Positions 27,972-40,681 are shown, counted from the first letter of the stretch. The stretch: 64,000 nt of DNA from Halictus rubicundus (GCF_050948215.1 NC_135149.1:12691001-12755000), one strand, 5' to 3'. The notes: generated from the letters alone by a model not told the origin. Numbers and translations: made by a program.

Positions 27972-28453
27972 ATCCGTGACCGTGCACCACGAGCGTCCCG
28001 GTAATTGTTTTCTCCGGGCGAGATTCGCCCCGGACAATTACGCAAACCGTGTTGCGGATCGACCGTTTTTGTGCGCGGGTTCGAAACCATCTAGACGCCG
28101 GCACCTGCAGCAGACACGGTAACCTGCAATCTGCTCCAATTTAATTCGGCCTATATACGCGACGACGCCGACCTTCGCGTTCACCTGCGACTCGACGAGC
28201 CGACTCGCCACCAGGAATTCCCCTCGCCCGCTTTTTCTCGATCGTTTTGCACGCCGATATTCACCTGCGCCGACGATGTCTCTATAGGAAGAAATCGCCG
28301 CGACTTCCGAGTGGCACCTGTGCACCAAGATGGACGAGTACCGTGAACAACACGGAATGGAACTGTGAGATCTCGGTTTTTCGAACACGCACGATTCGAA
28401 GATACGTCTGAGATAATCTTCAACGCCTCGTCAACTCGTGCATCGCAATCTGA

Positions 28454-28745
28454 TACACAGTCAGTCACATAATTGACGGCGGACACATCAAATCGGAAGA
28501 ACTTTTTTATAAACGGGCCATACGAGTTTTCCTGACAAGCCATAACTTTAGAAAAATTTCGTTCAGTTTGAGTTGCGAAAAAAAGATAATAAAAGCTGCT
28601 TTTTATAACTGTTTTATTTGGGCTTGTAATGAAAATTGGAAAACTGTGTTTTGCGGATGCATACAAAATGTATACGGGCCGAAAATTTCATCGAAATTCA
28701 TCAATTGGTTTAGGAGTTACAGACGATCTGAAGAGTATTTCTAAA
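28454..28745 (+). mobile_element. Truncated relative of the long-TIR TA element at 57.8 kb
   Basis: It starts TACACAGTCAGTCACATAATTG, close to the left end of the element at 57,814. It then shows matching blocks in the same order: TTTTTATAA, TTTTATTTGGGCTTGTAA, AAAACTGTGTTTTGCGGAT, TACAAAATGTAT, GAAAATTTCATCGAAAT and CAATTGGTTTAGGAG. The right inverted end is absent; similarity fades after about 28,745. This is a decayed, non-coding copy. Confidence 0.7.
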
Positions 28746-28870
28746 TTTATTGCTGGACCGCTGATCTTATTTATGGCAAAAGTATGCAGGTGAAACACAA
28801 AATAAGGTTGTGAAAATTACAATTTATTATTTGCAACTCGTTAGAATTGCTGAGAGTAGAAATAAGTGTA

Positions 28871-29315
28871 TACAGTGAATTCTCGATGCAGTGATTTCTC
28901 CATATATTTCGCCAAGGCCTGGATGATAAACGTCGCAGAATTATCCCCACTACGCGAAGCTCGAGAGGCCTCGGTCGCCGAGGAGTGAACACATAACATG
29001 TGTCTGATATATCAGTGTGAGAATAGGAGACACTACTAATCCAATAACAAAACTTCTTTGTTTTTCATTATTTTTTATGAGACTTTCCCAACATATTCTT
29101 GGCTTTTTCCTAACGAGAATGATACCAAATGTGATATAATTCCAATGATATTTACTTGTGTAATGACACACCCGACCCGTATTATATTGCACTGCTCGGC
29201 GACCGAGGTCTCTCGAGCTTCTTGGCCCCTCACGGGGTACACCGCGCGGTAGTAGGGATAATTCCGCGACATATATCACCTAGGCCTCGGCGACGAATAT
29301 CGAGAATTCACTGTA
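28871..29315 (+). mobile_element. Composite of families M and L, 445 bp, TA-flanked
   Basis: The outer ends are a perfect 16-bp inverted repeat, TACAGTGAATTCTCGA and its complement ending at 29,315. Just inside the left end is a second M-type end (CAGTGATTTCTCCATATAT), and each half carries the M body in opposite orientation: CCTCGG-TCG-CCGAGG at 28,969-28,983 and CTCGG-CGA-CCGAG at 29,195-29,207. Between the halves lies a segment of about 180 bp whose complement (AAGTCTCATAAAA, AAGAAGTTTTG, TATTGGATTAGTAGTGTC) matches the core of the family L elements at 0.5 and 56.4 kb. It therefore links the two families. No transposase is present. Confidence 0.8.
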
Positions 29316-32300
29316 TACAAAAAATTTATGCTAAAGATCCACATTATTACAATATTTGCTAGACCAAGGAAGTTGATCGAATCATTTCCCTTCGAAGTAT
29401 CAATGCCCGTAATCGTAAAATGAAAACGAAGCCTTTTAATCGGTGGTGATAGGTTCATCCGAAAGCAGGGATTTCCAAGCCAACTCCCGATGTTCCCGAT
29501 AAGAACATCGATCATTTCCACAGGACAGGTCGCGACAGGTCGATCCGATTCGTTGCTCCGTGGATCGTTCAGCTGCGTTGTCTCGGCACCGGACAACTTC
29601 ATAAACTTTTTCCCCGGTTCCTCGGTATCTGCATATAATGATGACAGGCTGCCGCTGCTGCTGCTACGTCCCGTTGCACGCTGGAGGCGCGTATACGCGA
29701 ACGGTGGCCTGCCTCTCTGTTCGTCGAACGACGTAAATCGCTGGCCCATCGCGCATACGCGCAACACGACGAAACAGGTGGGGCACCTGCGGCTGGGCTT
29801 GCGAGCAGGAGAGCATTGCCGAGGAACAGCGACGGAGAGACAGCGTCCGAGGAACGCGGGACAGAGAGGGACAGGTAGGAGGCAAGAAGCAGGTGTATTC
29901 CGCGATGTAGCCTGCGCTGTGTATGCTAATTGGGCCAGAGTTAACGCTCGCCTCTCGGGATGCCCGGGACGGGATTTAACGAGCCTCCGAACAGGAAGCT
30001 CCTTTTACCTCCTCCTCCCCCGCAACCACCCCCGACATCGTTCCGAGTGGACTTTTTCTTAATTCTTCTTTCTCCCTCGTTTTCTTCTTTCGGTGTGTCT
30101 CCTCCTTTTTCCCTGGTTTCTTTCTTTTTTGGCGCTCCTCTCTTCTCTCCCTCTCCCCCTCCCTCGCCCCGGTTCATCCTCTCATTCTGTCCCCACGGCG
30201 TCCAGTCGTCGATACTGTTGTTGTCGACGCTACTTACAGACTTTCTTGTGCTCTCTTTCTCTTTCCCCATCGTTCCTCGATTCTTGTTCTTTGTCTTCGG
30301 AGAGCTGCTCAGGACGCAGATTCGTTAAGGTGGAATTACGCGCTCGTGGCCCAGGGAATACGAAATTAGGCGATCCAACCACGCACCGGCCGCGTATAAC
30401 GAGGGCACAAATCAAAAGCGAGAGAGCCTCGGAGCCGCGGAGTGTGTAGCTCTCTTGCCTCTCGTTCGTGCGACGAGTCCAAACAAATTGGCATAAATTC
30501 TCGTGGCGATGCCTCTCCGCCACGGCCTCGCCGTTTTCTCCTCGCCACTTTATTTCAATCGGCCCTCGTCTTGCTCTCGGTACTCCGGCAACCGAGATCA
30601 TTATTAAAAATTGCCTTCTTAGTTGGCGCATTAATTTCGACGGCCACGGTGATCCATTACCGGCCGGCCGAAAATGGGAATTGTTTTGATGGGCTGGTTA
30701 ACACTTTGCCGAAGTTATAGCCGTTAAAACAGCTCCGCGGTAAATCATCGGTTGCGTGAATAGACTGCCGATTTTTATGCGGAATAAAAATTTTCTACAC
30801 TCGTCCCTCTGGACAATTCGAACGAGCTGGAAATAATACAATATTTTTAAATTCTCTATATATTTCCACTGTTTTATATTCTACTATCTTGTCTGAATTC
30901 TGATTTTCAGGAAAAGTAATGAATCTCTGTCAGTGTATTTTGGAAGAATGGCGAATATTCACTATTGTTCGTGAATATTTTCCCTCAAATTTGGAATCGC
31001 AAATTGATTTTAATACCGTAGATTTCCGAATAGTAAATTGATTTTACTAATCCTCATAATCCAGTCGTTTTACTTCGGACAAGTTTTAATCTACTGCGCC
31101 TACGATTATCGCCAATGCGACGTTTTGTTCTTCGGTCAAATAGCGAAGCTCCAATAGACTAAAGTGAAAGTTGCTCAATTAATGAATTTGCAATTTCCTT
31201 GGCTCGAGCGATCACGACCGATGGGATAAGATCTTGACGAAAGCGTCTCGCCTACCGGTGCATAATTATTAGTATCACGGGCACTAAAGATAAGTTCTCA
31301 GCTGCCAGCGTCGATTTCGCTTTTACTTAGCAATTTTCAGAATGATTTCAGCCGGACATATGTCCGGTATTTATGCAGTTGCATAGCAATCCGTTCAAGG
31401 TAAGGCTCATCGAACAGAGGAATACAGTGTACTTTTCAAGCGTAAGGTAAGAAACTTGTCCGTGTGTGTGTGTGTCTGTGTCCGTGTGGGCCAAGACGAA
31501 TGGATAATTCATACCTGCTACAGTTTGACTTGTTTTGCTAGCCGCTGATCCATATTTTGCCAAGACGCCTTCCGAGTGGAGATACATACTAAAGAGGGCC
31601 TCTACTTCTGCAAAAATCCTGCATTTTCCTCACGAAATCGCGGGGAATGTTGCAACCCTTTATTACCAAACGATGATGCAAATTTTTGGCAACGGCGAAC
31701 CGAAATCGAACGATCCGAACACGATCTTAGGTGCAACAAATTCGAACAATTTGATGTATTTATGTCGTTCAAAAATTGGTAAGCAAGAAAACGTTTCTAC
31801 GAAGAAACTTTCAAGAAGGCGAGTAGGATTTTTCTCCTTATTATCATTCCTATTAGCGAAGTTCTGTCCACAATCTTCAATATAAATCATTCGGAATATG
31901 TGGACCATATAGAAAAATAATTAACACAGTTCCTTATCTCATCGAACAAAAATAAAATTGCCGATCTCATTAGTGGAAGCGTCCCCCCGTTCAGGAGTGT
32001 AATATACTGCGGGAGGTTTCGCATGATATAAATTGTGGCTGGTTTCTATGTCCAAAAAATAGATTGGAGTGGCTGTTTGGAATACGCTATAATTCCGCAG
32101 AAAGTAAACAGGTGCATAAATAAAGCAGATCGGCGAGGAGGAGAGCTACCAAATCTGGTGACGCCATCGAGCTACCGTGGCCCGTACAAATGACCTTATA
32201 CGGCCGACTGGCACAGCTTCGTGGCCAGCAAAATCTCCGTGATAAGGATCTGGATATTCGGCAAAACCGTCCCGTCGATCTGAAATTCGAGCACGACCAG

Positions 32301-32690
32301 TTGAACCGATCTTATCGGCGGCTACTCGGTTCTCGCGACCGCTAAAACGACCCGAGGGCCGACGCGCTGCCTCCGGAGAGCCCACGAAACCGAAGACGAG
32401 AAAGGAGAAACGTGGGCGTTGCTTTACGCTGACTATTAATTAGCAGTTAATTATCGGCCGGTTGCTCAGACCCTGTCGATAGCCGAAATCTCCTGCGATC
32501 CCGTCAGAGAGATTCTGCTCTCGAATGGTAAACTCTTGGCGAGTCTCTAATCCGTTGGGACCTCGAGGTTCGTCGTGTCTATGTAATTTTTCCTTGTTGT
32601 TTGACTTTTTCCATAATTAATTTATGTTGTGATTTCCAGCATATTATTCAGAAAAGAAATAAATGTCTATGTTTCGTAGCCTGAATTTTC
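29316..32690. other. Unannotated spacer, 3.4 kb
   Basis: No gene recognised. It contains a pyrimidine-rich tract at 30.05-30.25 kb and an AT-rich part at 30.8-31.1 kb with a motif ATTCTCTATATATTTCC that resembles a decayed family M end. A 190-codon plus-strand frame at 29,490-30,062 has no recognisable domain. Confidence 0.5.
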
Positions 32691-32891
32691 CACAGAGTTT
32701 ACTCATATATATCGGCAAGGAGATACTATTCTTGGTATCTTAGACCTTACACTCCTCGGCGACCGAGGTCTCTCCAGTTCCTTAGACTCACACGAAGTGT
32801 ACCCCACAATAGTGGGGATAGTTCCGCGACGTTTATGATGCAGGCCTTGGCGACATGTATAAGGAAATCACGGTATAGAGTAAACACTGTA
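32691..32891 (-). mobile_element. Family M MITE, copy in minus orientation, doubled right end
   Basis: A copy of about 201 bp in minus orientation. The plus-strand left edge is ACAGAGTTTACTCATATATA. The stem CCTCGG-CGA-CCGAGG lies at 32,754-32,768, then GTACCCCACAATAGTGGGGATAG, GTTTATGATGCAGGCCTTGG and ATAAGGAAATCACGGTA, followed at once by a second end GAGTAAACACTGTA. The two successive termini at the right resemble the doubled left end of the composite at 28,871. It is non-coding. The left TA is not preserved. Confidence 0.78.
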
Positions 32892-34455
32892 GCAATTAAG
32901 AAATAGAATGTTGTGGATCGGGACCGTCTCCCAGGTGTCGTTCGTTTCCCGATCGAAACCGAATCGGCTCGTTATCGGAGCCGAATAAATCCGGGCTCTC
33001 GTTTAGCTCTCGCGCAATCCGCTCGCGTTTAATTTCACGTTATCTAGTCGTCGAGTCGGCGCGATTAATCACCGCGGCGCGAGCTCGTATAAAAAGGGAC
33101 GAAAAAGAAAGGAAGGAACGGCTGGAGAAAGAAAAAGTTTACGATTACACGGCTGTCCGAATGGTACGCGGGAACGAGGTCAGCCGAGCCTATTGATCGC
33201 GATCGTTTCGATTTCCATTCAGCGGAACGCTCGTTCTGCGTTTCTCGCGGGAATAACGAACCCCGGCAGACTCGGCACGGAGGTGTTCTTTCTCGAATTT
33301 TTTTTTTCTCTGCGGTTTTGCAAATAGAAAATTCGAGCATTAAATTAAAAGCGAGCCTGGGCTACAATGCGCGCCGCTACGCGAACAACGGAACCGCGGT
33401 GCGCGCCGCCGCCGCAGCCGTAGTCTGTGACAATAACTATAAGTCTATTGTCTCCTGTATTTATCGGCCTATTCAACGCAAATATGCCGAGTGCGATCAT
33501 AAACCGCCTAGACCGCTCGGTTCAGGTGAAATACCGCGCACAATTTGCACCCGGACCGTGTGTCACGAGCGCGGTGGGTCCGAATACGTCAACCATAAGT
33601 TTTCGGACTTGTTGACCAACCATACTGTGTGGAGAACCTTGGAGAACTCTATGCCTGATCCGCTAAATTCAGATGGGGAAAACGTTACTCATCAATTTCA
33701 CTGCGGATCTTCGTGCAGAATAAAAATGTTGTGCATCAGTTTCAAGAAACAGGTGGCAAATAACAGTGCTGTCCTTCTTTAATAATTTTAAAAAGGTTTG
33801 TGATCATTCCTTTAATTTCTCGTAAGGCTCTTACTATTTTAAATTTTTACCTACCCATTTTTGTCATAAAATTCGCAAATCTAGTCGTGGACGTGTTTGC
33901 AAGTTGAATCGTGGTTAATCCGGATAGTCCGAATTATTTAGGGTTGCATGATATACAAGGGGATACAATTTTCGAGATTTGATGAGACACCACCGGGATG
34001 CAGTAGGGGCGTGCTGTATGAGCAAAAGGATTAATAAACGGCCCTCACGGTGTTTCTCGATGGGGAAAGACCACCGGGTCACTACCGAGCGTCTCCTTAT
34101 TCCGGTCGTTCTCGTTCTGTCTCCCGTTCCACGGGGCGTTCGGTTCTTTTTTCGCTCTTTATCAGCGCAGCACGCGGCTTCTTGGAATTCCAGACGGCGT
34201 TCCAGCGCACGCCACCGGATCACCGGCCACTCTCGATTTCGTGCTCTGGAACCCAAACATACTTCGCGGGACCCGGCGGCGCTCGCGTCGACAGTGCAAC
34301 CGGGAATCCGTGGACCGCTGCTCCCTGCATTCATTTTATTTCACCCGGCGCGTCTCGAATGGCTATGTAACACGTTGTTGCCAGCTGGAAACCAGCGAGT
34401 CCACTGAATCCCGCGAGAAGCAACAACGATTAGAAGCAAGTATTCAGAAACAGTA
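32892..34455. other. Unannotated spacer
   Basis: No gene recognised. GC-rich at 32.9-33.6 and 34.0-34.4 kb. Frames of 139-154 codons on both strands overlap one another and have no domain features. Confidence 0.5.
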
Positions 34456-34642
34456 TACGGTGATTTCTCTATATATGTCGCGAAGGCCTGGATGATAAAC
34501 GTCGCGGAGTTATCCCCACACGAAGCTCGAGAGGCCTCGGACGCCGAGGAGTGTAAACATAACACGGTTCGGGTGTGTCTCTTGGACGATACACGACGCT
34601 GGCAAGATCCGTATTGTCGACATATATCGAGAATTCACTGTA
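34456..34642 (+). mobile_element. Family M MITE (TA-flanked), 34.5 kb copy
   Basis: A 187-bp element from TACGGTGATTTCTCTATATA to CGAGAATTCACTGTA. It keeps AAGGCCTGGATGATAAACG and TTATCCCCACACGAAGCTCG, so the palindromic GGTATACC centre is deleted. It retains the stem CCTCGG-ACG-CCGAGG (34,535-34,549), GAGTGTAAACATAACAC, TGTCTCTTGGACGATACACG and GCTGGCAAGATCCG. The loop triplet is ACG against TCG in the 28.97-kb copy, while the stem is intact. Confidence 0.9.
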
Positions 34643-35805
34643 ATTGTCTATGGTTTTGTGGATTTTCTGGGTGCCTTTCACAAATGCAAAAGAATTTTTC
34701 GGAAGCGGGAAGATGAACGTTCGTTTCAGCACAAATCGTAGTGCTATGTTTGTATCTTTTTGAAAATGGTTGAATGAATGTTCTTAAAATTTAACACACG
34801 TTTTCCGCATACATGTAGATAGGATATTTCTTCTTGGAGGTTAGAATGTCGGTGGAAATTGGTGAAATGTGCGAAACGTACTAATTCAATAACAATCGCT
34901 TATCAACGTTCGCCAAAGGGTTTATGGGTTCCGTGTCTCCAACGACGTACCAGAATATCTACGTTGGTATCGTTTGACGTATCATCGTATAAAAGCAGCG
35001 TGAAGTTAAGGAACCGTCGGGCGTCGGGACCCGGGCTGTAACTTTCGTCCGTTCGCTTGTAAAAGTCAAGCAATTCTCGTGTATCAGGGGCTTTTTTAAA
35101 AGGCACCGAGCTTGAGAGAAAGGCGCCAGAAGAATATTTACCGAGAAAGTTTTTCATTGCTGCCGGTGCTCTTCACCGTCTTGTGAAATTGCAAGTTGCA
35201 AAACCGACGAACGTAGTTCGATCGTAGCCGTTGCACGCCGCCGGTAAGAATATACTCGTTATTCCAGTATACTAATTATTCGATTGCGCAAAGACAATGG
35301 GATATATTAAGCTGTTTGCATGGTCGGACAGATATTAGTCTCAGTCTTTATGGAACAACTCTCGCGCATTCCACGCTCAATTAACATTTCAACCGAAACG
35401 GTAGCGCGAAGGATCGCGCGGAATGCAAACTGATCCCCCCGTGCCGATCGTGGCACCTTCAATTTGTTCTGTTGCAACCGCCTCTTCTTCTAAGGCAAAC
35501 CGTGGTTCGAGCCGGTGCCGGTGCGTCCCACTTTTTGCGCATTTTCCCTTGACGCCGGGGCTCATTATTTATTGAACAGTCTGTAGAATGTAAATTATAC
35601 CCGATAAGATACCGATTCAATGCGCGCCGACAGGAGTTTCCTTATGCGCTCATCCGGAGCGACGTCGCCAATGCACACTTGAATGATATTCCACGTGCGT
35701 AAATGAGCATATGCGTTTTATCAAATTTTTTCGTCCGTTCCTCGTCGAGAAAATCGATTTCAAAAACTTGCCGCACGCCTTTGAATACAATCTCACTTAA
35801 GCTCA
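34643..35805. other. Unannotated spacer
   Basis: No gene, RNA gene or complete repeat recognised. Confidence 0.5.
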
Positions 35806-35939
35806 AAACGTATGCCCAAAACACGGGTCTAGCCCGGGACATATATCGGCCAGGAGATACTCCCGACGAAGGGGGGATAGTTCTGGGACGTTTATCGGCT
35901 AGACATTTGGGATACGTATATGTTCGAGTAAACACTGCA
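35806..35939 (-). mobile_element. Family M MITE, damaged minus-strand copy
   Basis: About 134 bp. In order it has AAAACACGGGTCTAGCC, GGGACATATATCGGCCAGGAG, then GGGGGGATAGTTCTGGGACG, TTTATCGGCTAGACATTTGG and TGTTCGAGTAAACACTG. It belongs to the GGCTAGACCCGTGTTTT subgroup seen at 1.7 and 18.4 kb. The left end and the middle with the stem-loop are deleted, and the TA borders are lost. Confidence 0.72.
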
Positions 35940-38746
35940 ATCTTAACAGAAAAAGAAAATCCTAAAGCAAGAAAAAATCATATATCGGAAACATTTTTAA
36001 TATAAAATTAATTGCACGATGACTTTCGCTTCCATTCGTCTAGTGCCAATAACTCACTTCGAAAGTGTTGTAGGCGAGAAATTGATCGACTTCGAATCGT
36101 CCGGAATAAATCTGTGTCAGGTAAGCGGAGAATCCGCCATCTTTCCTCGAGGAATTTCCTTAAAAAGCGTCAACCCGGAAACGCGTCCGATCCGTGCGCA
36201 AGAAAACGGAACGGCGACCATAAAACGTCGGCGTAAAAACATTGAATTATATTTAATTACCGTCGCGGACGTTCCTGTTGCATCGGGGCCACATCCGCCG
36301 TATTTGGCGTGACGGACCACGATTTTAAATGTCGCATCCGCCCGAATCAGTCCGGATTGTAAATTAATTACAATTAAGAGTCGCGACGGTGTCACGCCTA
36401 ACGCCCGTGTCGCCGAATTCCTCTCGTAAATTCGATAACGCCGTCTCGCGAGCGGCGCAGCTGCACAAAGTGCAGGAGAACGCGTCTCAGGGCCCCCTTC
36501 GGCAGGAGAAAGGGAAGGTCCTGGGAGAGATTGGCAAGGATGAGGGGGGCCTAAGAGGATTCGGCGCGCCCCGAAATCACATTTTTAATGGCTCGATTTC
36601 TTTTAATTGTTTTTACACGATCACCAAAGCACGAGGCCCGGAGATCGCCGCCGATCTACTCTCGTCGCTCAAGCAGGCTGAACCGATCGTGATCACGATC
36701 GGCCCGCCGATCATGCTTGCGTGCTGAAATCCTATTTTAGCCAATAGTCCTTCGATTTGTCAAAGAAATGTAAAACAATAATGCACTGGTGCAGAACAGA
36801 ACAGTTTTTCGGTCTCCTATCGTTTCCACGACTTTGAAATGTCGGGTTAATTTATTGATAATAATTTGTTCGTGTTCCTGTTTCGATTAGCAGGGAGTGG
36901 TAAAAATTTCAAAAAAGCTGGACATCGCTAAGACAACATGAATTAATCATCGTCAAAAAGAATTCCATGACAATTCTAGGCTCTTAATGTTTTAATCAAC
37001 CAGGCTATAATTAATTTTACTTATTTCATTGTAATGCGTTGATTTGCTGGGGCAACGCATCGATCGTTCGCGCTGGATGGAAGTTTTTCTGCGTTCCTGG
37101 GGCTTATCGGGCAAGGAGAGCAAACCGGAACGGCGTAGACTGGCCGCGAGATGTTCGCTTATTATCACAGGACATTCGTTCTGGACAAGAGGCACGGGCT
37201 CTCTTTTCCTCGTTCCCTTTCAAGCGGAACAGCTGCGACAGATAGCGGTCGCCAGAGTCCTCGGCTAGGGAACGGCGCGGGGCACTCGAGCGTCTCTGAT
37301 ACGACACTGGCCCCGTCCTCTGCTCTCCGTTTCGTCCTGGTTAATCTTGAATTGTGACGTGCTCACCGGCTCTCGCGAAATTTACCGTCCCCGTGCGTTT
37401 TCTTGCGCGAGAGCGACGACGGGCCCGATACGCTGAATCTTAAAGAGACGGCGCGTACGCGCATACATCTGACCGTTTCTTCTCGCTTTTTTCCCCTCTT
37501 TCCGTCTCCCTCCACCCCCCCTCTCTCTCTTTTTTCCTCTTTATCCGACTGTCTATCTTTATCCGCCTCTGCCACCACCTCTGCCCCACGGCCGAGCAGG
37601 TACGAAAATGATGCCGTTGAAAAATGCACACGGTAATGCTCCACGGGGAGATTTATCGCCGGTCACTGCCACGAGGAAATTCACCGCGCGATCACAAGTA
37701 CTTGTTATTCCGTGAATCGGAACCGACATTATTCAATTCCCTTTGACACGCCGAAACCGCCGGTCGCGTTCAGAAATCCGCGATTCGATACTCCGATACT
37801 GGAGGATCCATCCGGTGATAAGGGGTTAAGGTTGTCTAGAGTTAGACGAGCAGTATGAAGAGAGTAGCTTGTACTACGTGGAACGACTGTTTTACAGTCG
37901 CTGTACCGTTTTTATACCGATTAGTTTCTCCTGTGGACAATTATAAAAAGTCAGCAGTGCATTGTGCACCGAACAGCACGCCTATCAGAATTGTAAGGGG
38001 ATGTACAATATTAGGAGACTGATAATATAATACTATAATATTTTTTTCTATTTGCGGAAAGAATAGAGTTTCCGAAATGTACTCCCACAGTCGCATCCCT
38101 AAATTCTCAAAATTTTCTGTTGCAATTTTCCAGCTCTCAATCTTGATTTTTCTTTTCTTAAAAAATTTGTTGAACTTGTGGGGAAGGAGAAAAAGAAAAC
38201 ACGTAAAATCGATGCAGAGGCCTCTTCGGGGACGAAAATGTGGGCCACCGTTTTTCATGAACGACGAAGGGGATCCCGATCGACTCCTAGTTTCTCAGGC
38301 CGATTTTTTTTTCTTCGTCCGTGGTAACACGGTCCCTCGCCCTCTCGGCCGATCATCCATCTTTGAATCCATTAGAGGAGCAGCCGGTCGCGCAGTATCG
38401 CTCGCATCAGAAAGTACTTGCACGTGTGTATCGGTTCTCGGCCTCTCAGCCTTCGCTCATGTCGTAGACCGGGCTGTTTTGTGCCACCGGGAATCCTCTC
38501 GTTCAGATCGAACGTGACAGTTACCTTGACTTTGATTCGCGAGCCACCGCATAGAAAATTCCTCGCCGCGAGAGACAACGCTCTCTCGCCTCTCACGGTA
38601 CGTGCACGTCGATTCTCACCGCGACACGTGTCATCCTCACGGACTATTATTATCGTCGTCTCTGTCGGAGATCACGGTGAAACTGGCATAACAGAGTCCC
38701 CAAAGCCGTTCGGTCTGCGAGACGATTCTGCGGGCAACGGTCAGTC
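35940..38746. other. Unannotated spacer, 2.8 kb
   Basis: No gene recognised. It contains a pyrimidine-rich tract at 37.48-37.57 kb and AT-rich sequence at 36.75-37.03 and 37.9-38.2 kb. Frames up to 148 codons carry no recognisable domain. Confidence 0.5.
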
Positions 38747-39147
38747 CAGTATGGTGAATTTTTTTTTTTTATTGAAGCTCTTTAGACCCTTAAATGGGTC
38801 CATTTCGCTTTACAGTGTGGTATTACAATTTAACAGATTATTATTACAATATTGCAAAATGTAGTTATTATTTAAATAGATAATTTACAATCTCTAAAAT
38901 ACAAGTGGATATAACTACAAGCCTTAATATTAGGTTCCGCTATGAACATGTCAATGTTTAGGGGTAATCGGTAGCCCATTTTACCTAAAGATTCCAAAAG
39001 TTTGAGTCTTTGAACGTCGTATTTTTCGCACTGCCATATGACGTGGTTTAAAGTTTCGTCACTTTGACCGCAGCTACACATGTCGTCAGAAATTATGCTT
39101 ACGCGCGCCAACGAAGCGGCTAAATGATAGTGATCAGTATGGTGAAT
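38747..39147 (-). mobile_element. 5'-truncated non-LTR retrotransposon with 13-bp target duplication
   Basis: The insertion spans 38,760-39,134 and is flanked by a perfect 13-bp direct repeat, CAGTATGGTGAAT, at 38,747-38,759 and 39,135-39,147. On the minus strand it ends in a run of A (plus-strand T-run to 38,770) directly after AATAAA, and its 5' part is missing. Both are hallmarks of target-primed reverse transcription. The remaining body is the last part of a retrotransposon reading frame plus about 110 bp of 3' untranslated sequence. The perfect duplication suggests a fairly recent insertion. The clade (I, R1 or Jockey-like) cannot be settled from this fragment. Confidence 0.92.
38872..39134 (-). 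pseudogene. C-terminal fragment of a LINE polyprotein (CCHC region)
   Basis: The frame is open from the truncation point at 39,134 to a stop at 38,872. It starts in the middle of a protein, with HYHLAASLARVSI and no natural start codon. It contains CSCGQSDETLNH followed by VIWQCEKYDVQR, a C-x-C-x8-H-x4-C pattern that follows the reverse transcriptase and RNase H parts of many non-LTR retrotransposon polyproteins. The rest (LLESLGKMGYRLP) is the usual C-terminal tail. About 87 residues remain of a protein that normally exceeds 900, so it is a dead 5'-truncated copy. This is the only recognisable protein-coding sequence in the window. Confidence 0.85.
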
Positions 39148-40681
39148 CGAATTGTTTCTGTCTAGTGTGTTGGTAGTAAAATGCGTGCGACATTTTTAGG
39201 TGAAACACAGCGAACAGACATAAATACAGAAATATAGTGAACAGAAATAGATAGAAGAGAAAGGTCCAGGATATCTGCAAAATATTTTGTAAAGGCAATT
39301 ACAAGCTGAGTAGCGAAGGAGATAAATGGAATAGCTGCATCCGGTATTGTGAGCGATATCAGTGTAGGTCGCCGCATCCCCGACAGGGATTATTCGGTTT
39401 TCTCTGAGCCTTCGCAGCTTTTATCTTGCCATAAGGAAGTCGCCGGACGGTTATAGATAGATCCGGGCGGATGATCGCGGGCGAGCAGGATCGAGGAGCA
39501 GTTCATTTCAATCAGACGGCCACAAATCTGCGGGGAGTCGACTACCGTCGCGCGTCCTCGAAAACGAAGCGACCGGACAGCCACGTTGCTGTGCGTATAC
39601 CCGTTCGCTTACCCGCTGCTTTTACCCGCCTGCTTACCCGCTGCTGCTCTCTTCCGGCACATCCTCTTTTTCGGTTTCGCGCGCGGCATCGCATCAGCTC
39701 GAACCGAAAAATATATTACCTCGTAAAGCGAGGCGCGTTTCGTTTCGCGGTAATAACGAGCCGTTCGCCGCGTCCTTGCATCCAGCAACCTCGACGAAAC
39801 TAATATTTTCCGATCTTCCTCGGCCAATCACAGCGCCGGTAACGACGCCAGGTAACGACGTGAACGAGCCCTGAAAATTTCCGGGTTGATCGAACAATAA
39901 CGCGCCGACGGGCCCTCGAACGAAATGCCTCGGCCGGTGTTATTAAAATTGAACGGTTCCGTCGGGTTTTGTTTGCGGTAATTTATAATGCAATTTGTTG
40001 CCTTATGCGGTCGAAATTGCCGGCCGAGATCCGAGAAATAAATCTTAACTTCTCGGTCTGTGCTGCATTAATTAAATTGCTTCCACTTTGTGCGAATTCT
40101 CTCGGTCGGTTATCGCGGGAAGATTACCGGATGGTACTTCGACGAATGTAACAGTTATTTTTTGAAATGCGTTTCTTCTTACAGTGTTTTCAAATGTCCA
40201 TTTGTTGCTGCTCACGTTTCCGAGATTGTAAAACTATTTTTAGGTTGGCGAAAATATTGTTTTTCCTGTAGGTACACCCGAACTATTTTCTGAGCACAGA
40301 ACACTTTTTAAATCTGTCCGCTTATAGGATGCATTGTAGGGTGAGCTTCGCGATTTTTTTTTAAATCAACCATGAAGCGGTCCTCTTCGAAACTTTCAGG
40401 ATAAATTGTCTCATACTTGAGGAGCATGTACCAATTTTTTCATTGAGAAAGATACCGCGGGAAATGTGAACGGTTAGGCATAGTCTCGACACCAAAATTT
40501 CTCTTAAGCGTGCACAAAATTTCTCAGCCTGGGCATTACAATGATTAGAACTTCTTCGATGCGTATAATCTACTAGGAAAAATAGAAAATTTATATTTAT
40601 TGTGTAACCACGTGTTCTGTAATGGCTAAATATTGACTACGATAAAATAGAATTTCATTTCAATTTAAAGGGAATGAATAA
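39148..40681. other. Unannotated spacer
   Basis: No gene recognised. GC-rich at 39.4-39.95 kb, then AT-rich. Confidence 0.5.

Larger units (their letters stand above)
26559..28453. other. Unannotated spacer, AT-rich then GC-rich
   Basis: AT-rich from 26.56 to 26.95 kb with repeated AAATTTATAAGTAAATTAAATT motifs, then GC-rich with purine tracts. It includes four GGCGC pentamers at 27,206-27,225 and GA tracts at 27,577-27,598 and 27,921-27,971. No gene recognised. Confidence 0.5.

Noticed and set aside
28077..28088. GGGTTCGAAACC resembling a tRNA B box
   Set aside because: No A box at the expected distance upstream and no cloverleaf stems could be formed.
29490..30062. 190-codon plus-strand frame
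   Set aside because: No domain, overlapped by minus-strand frames, and no supporting splice or start context.
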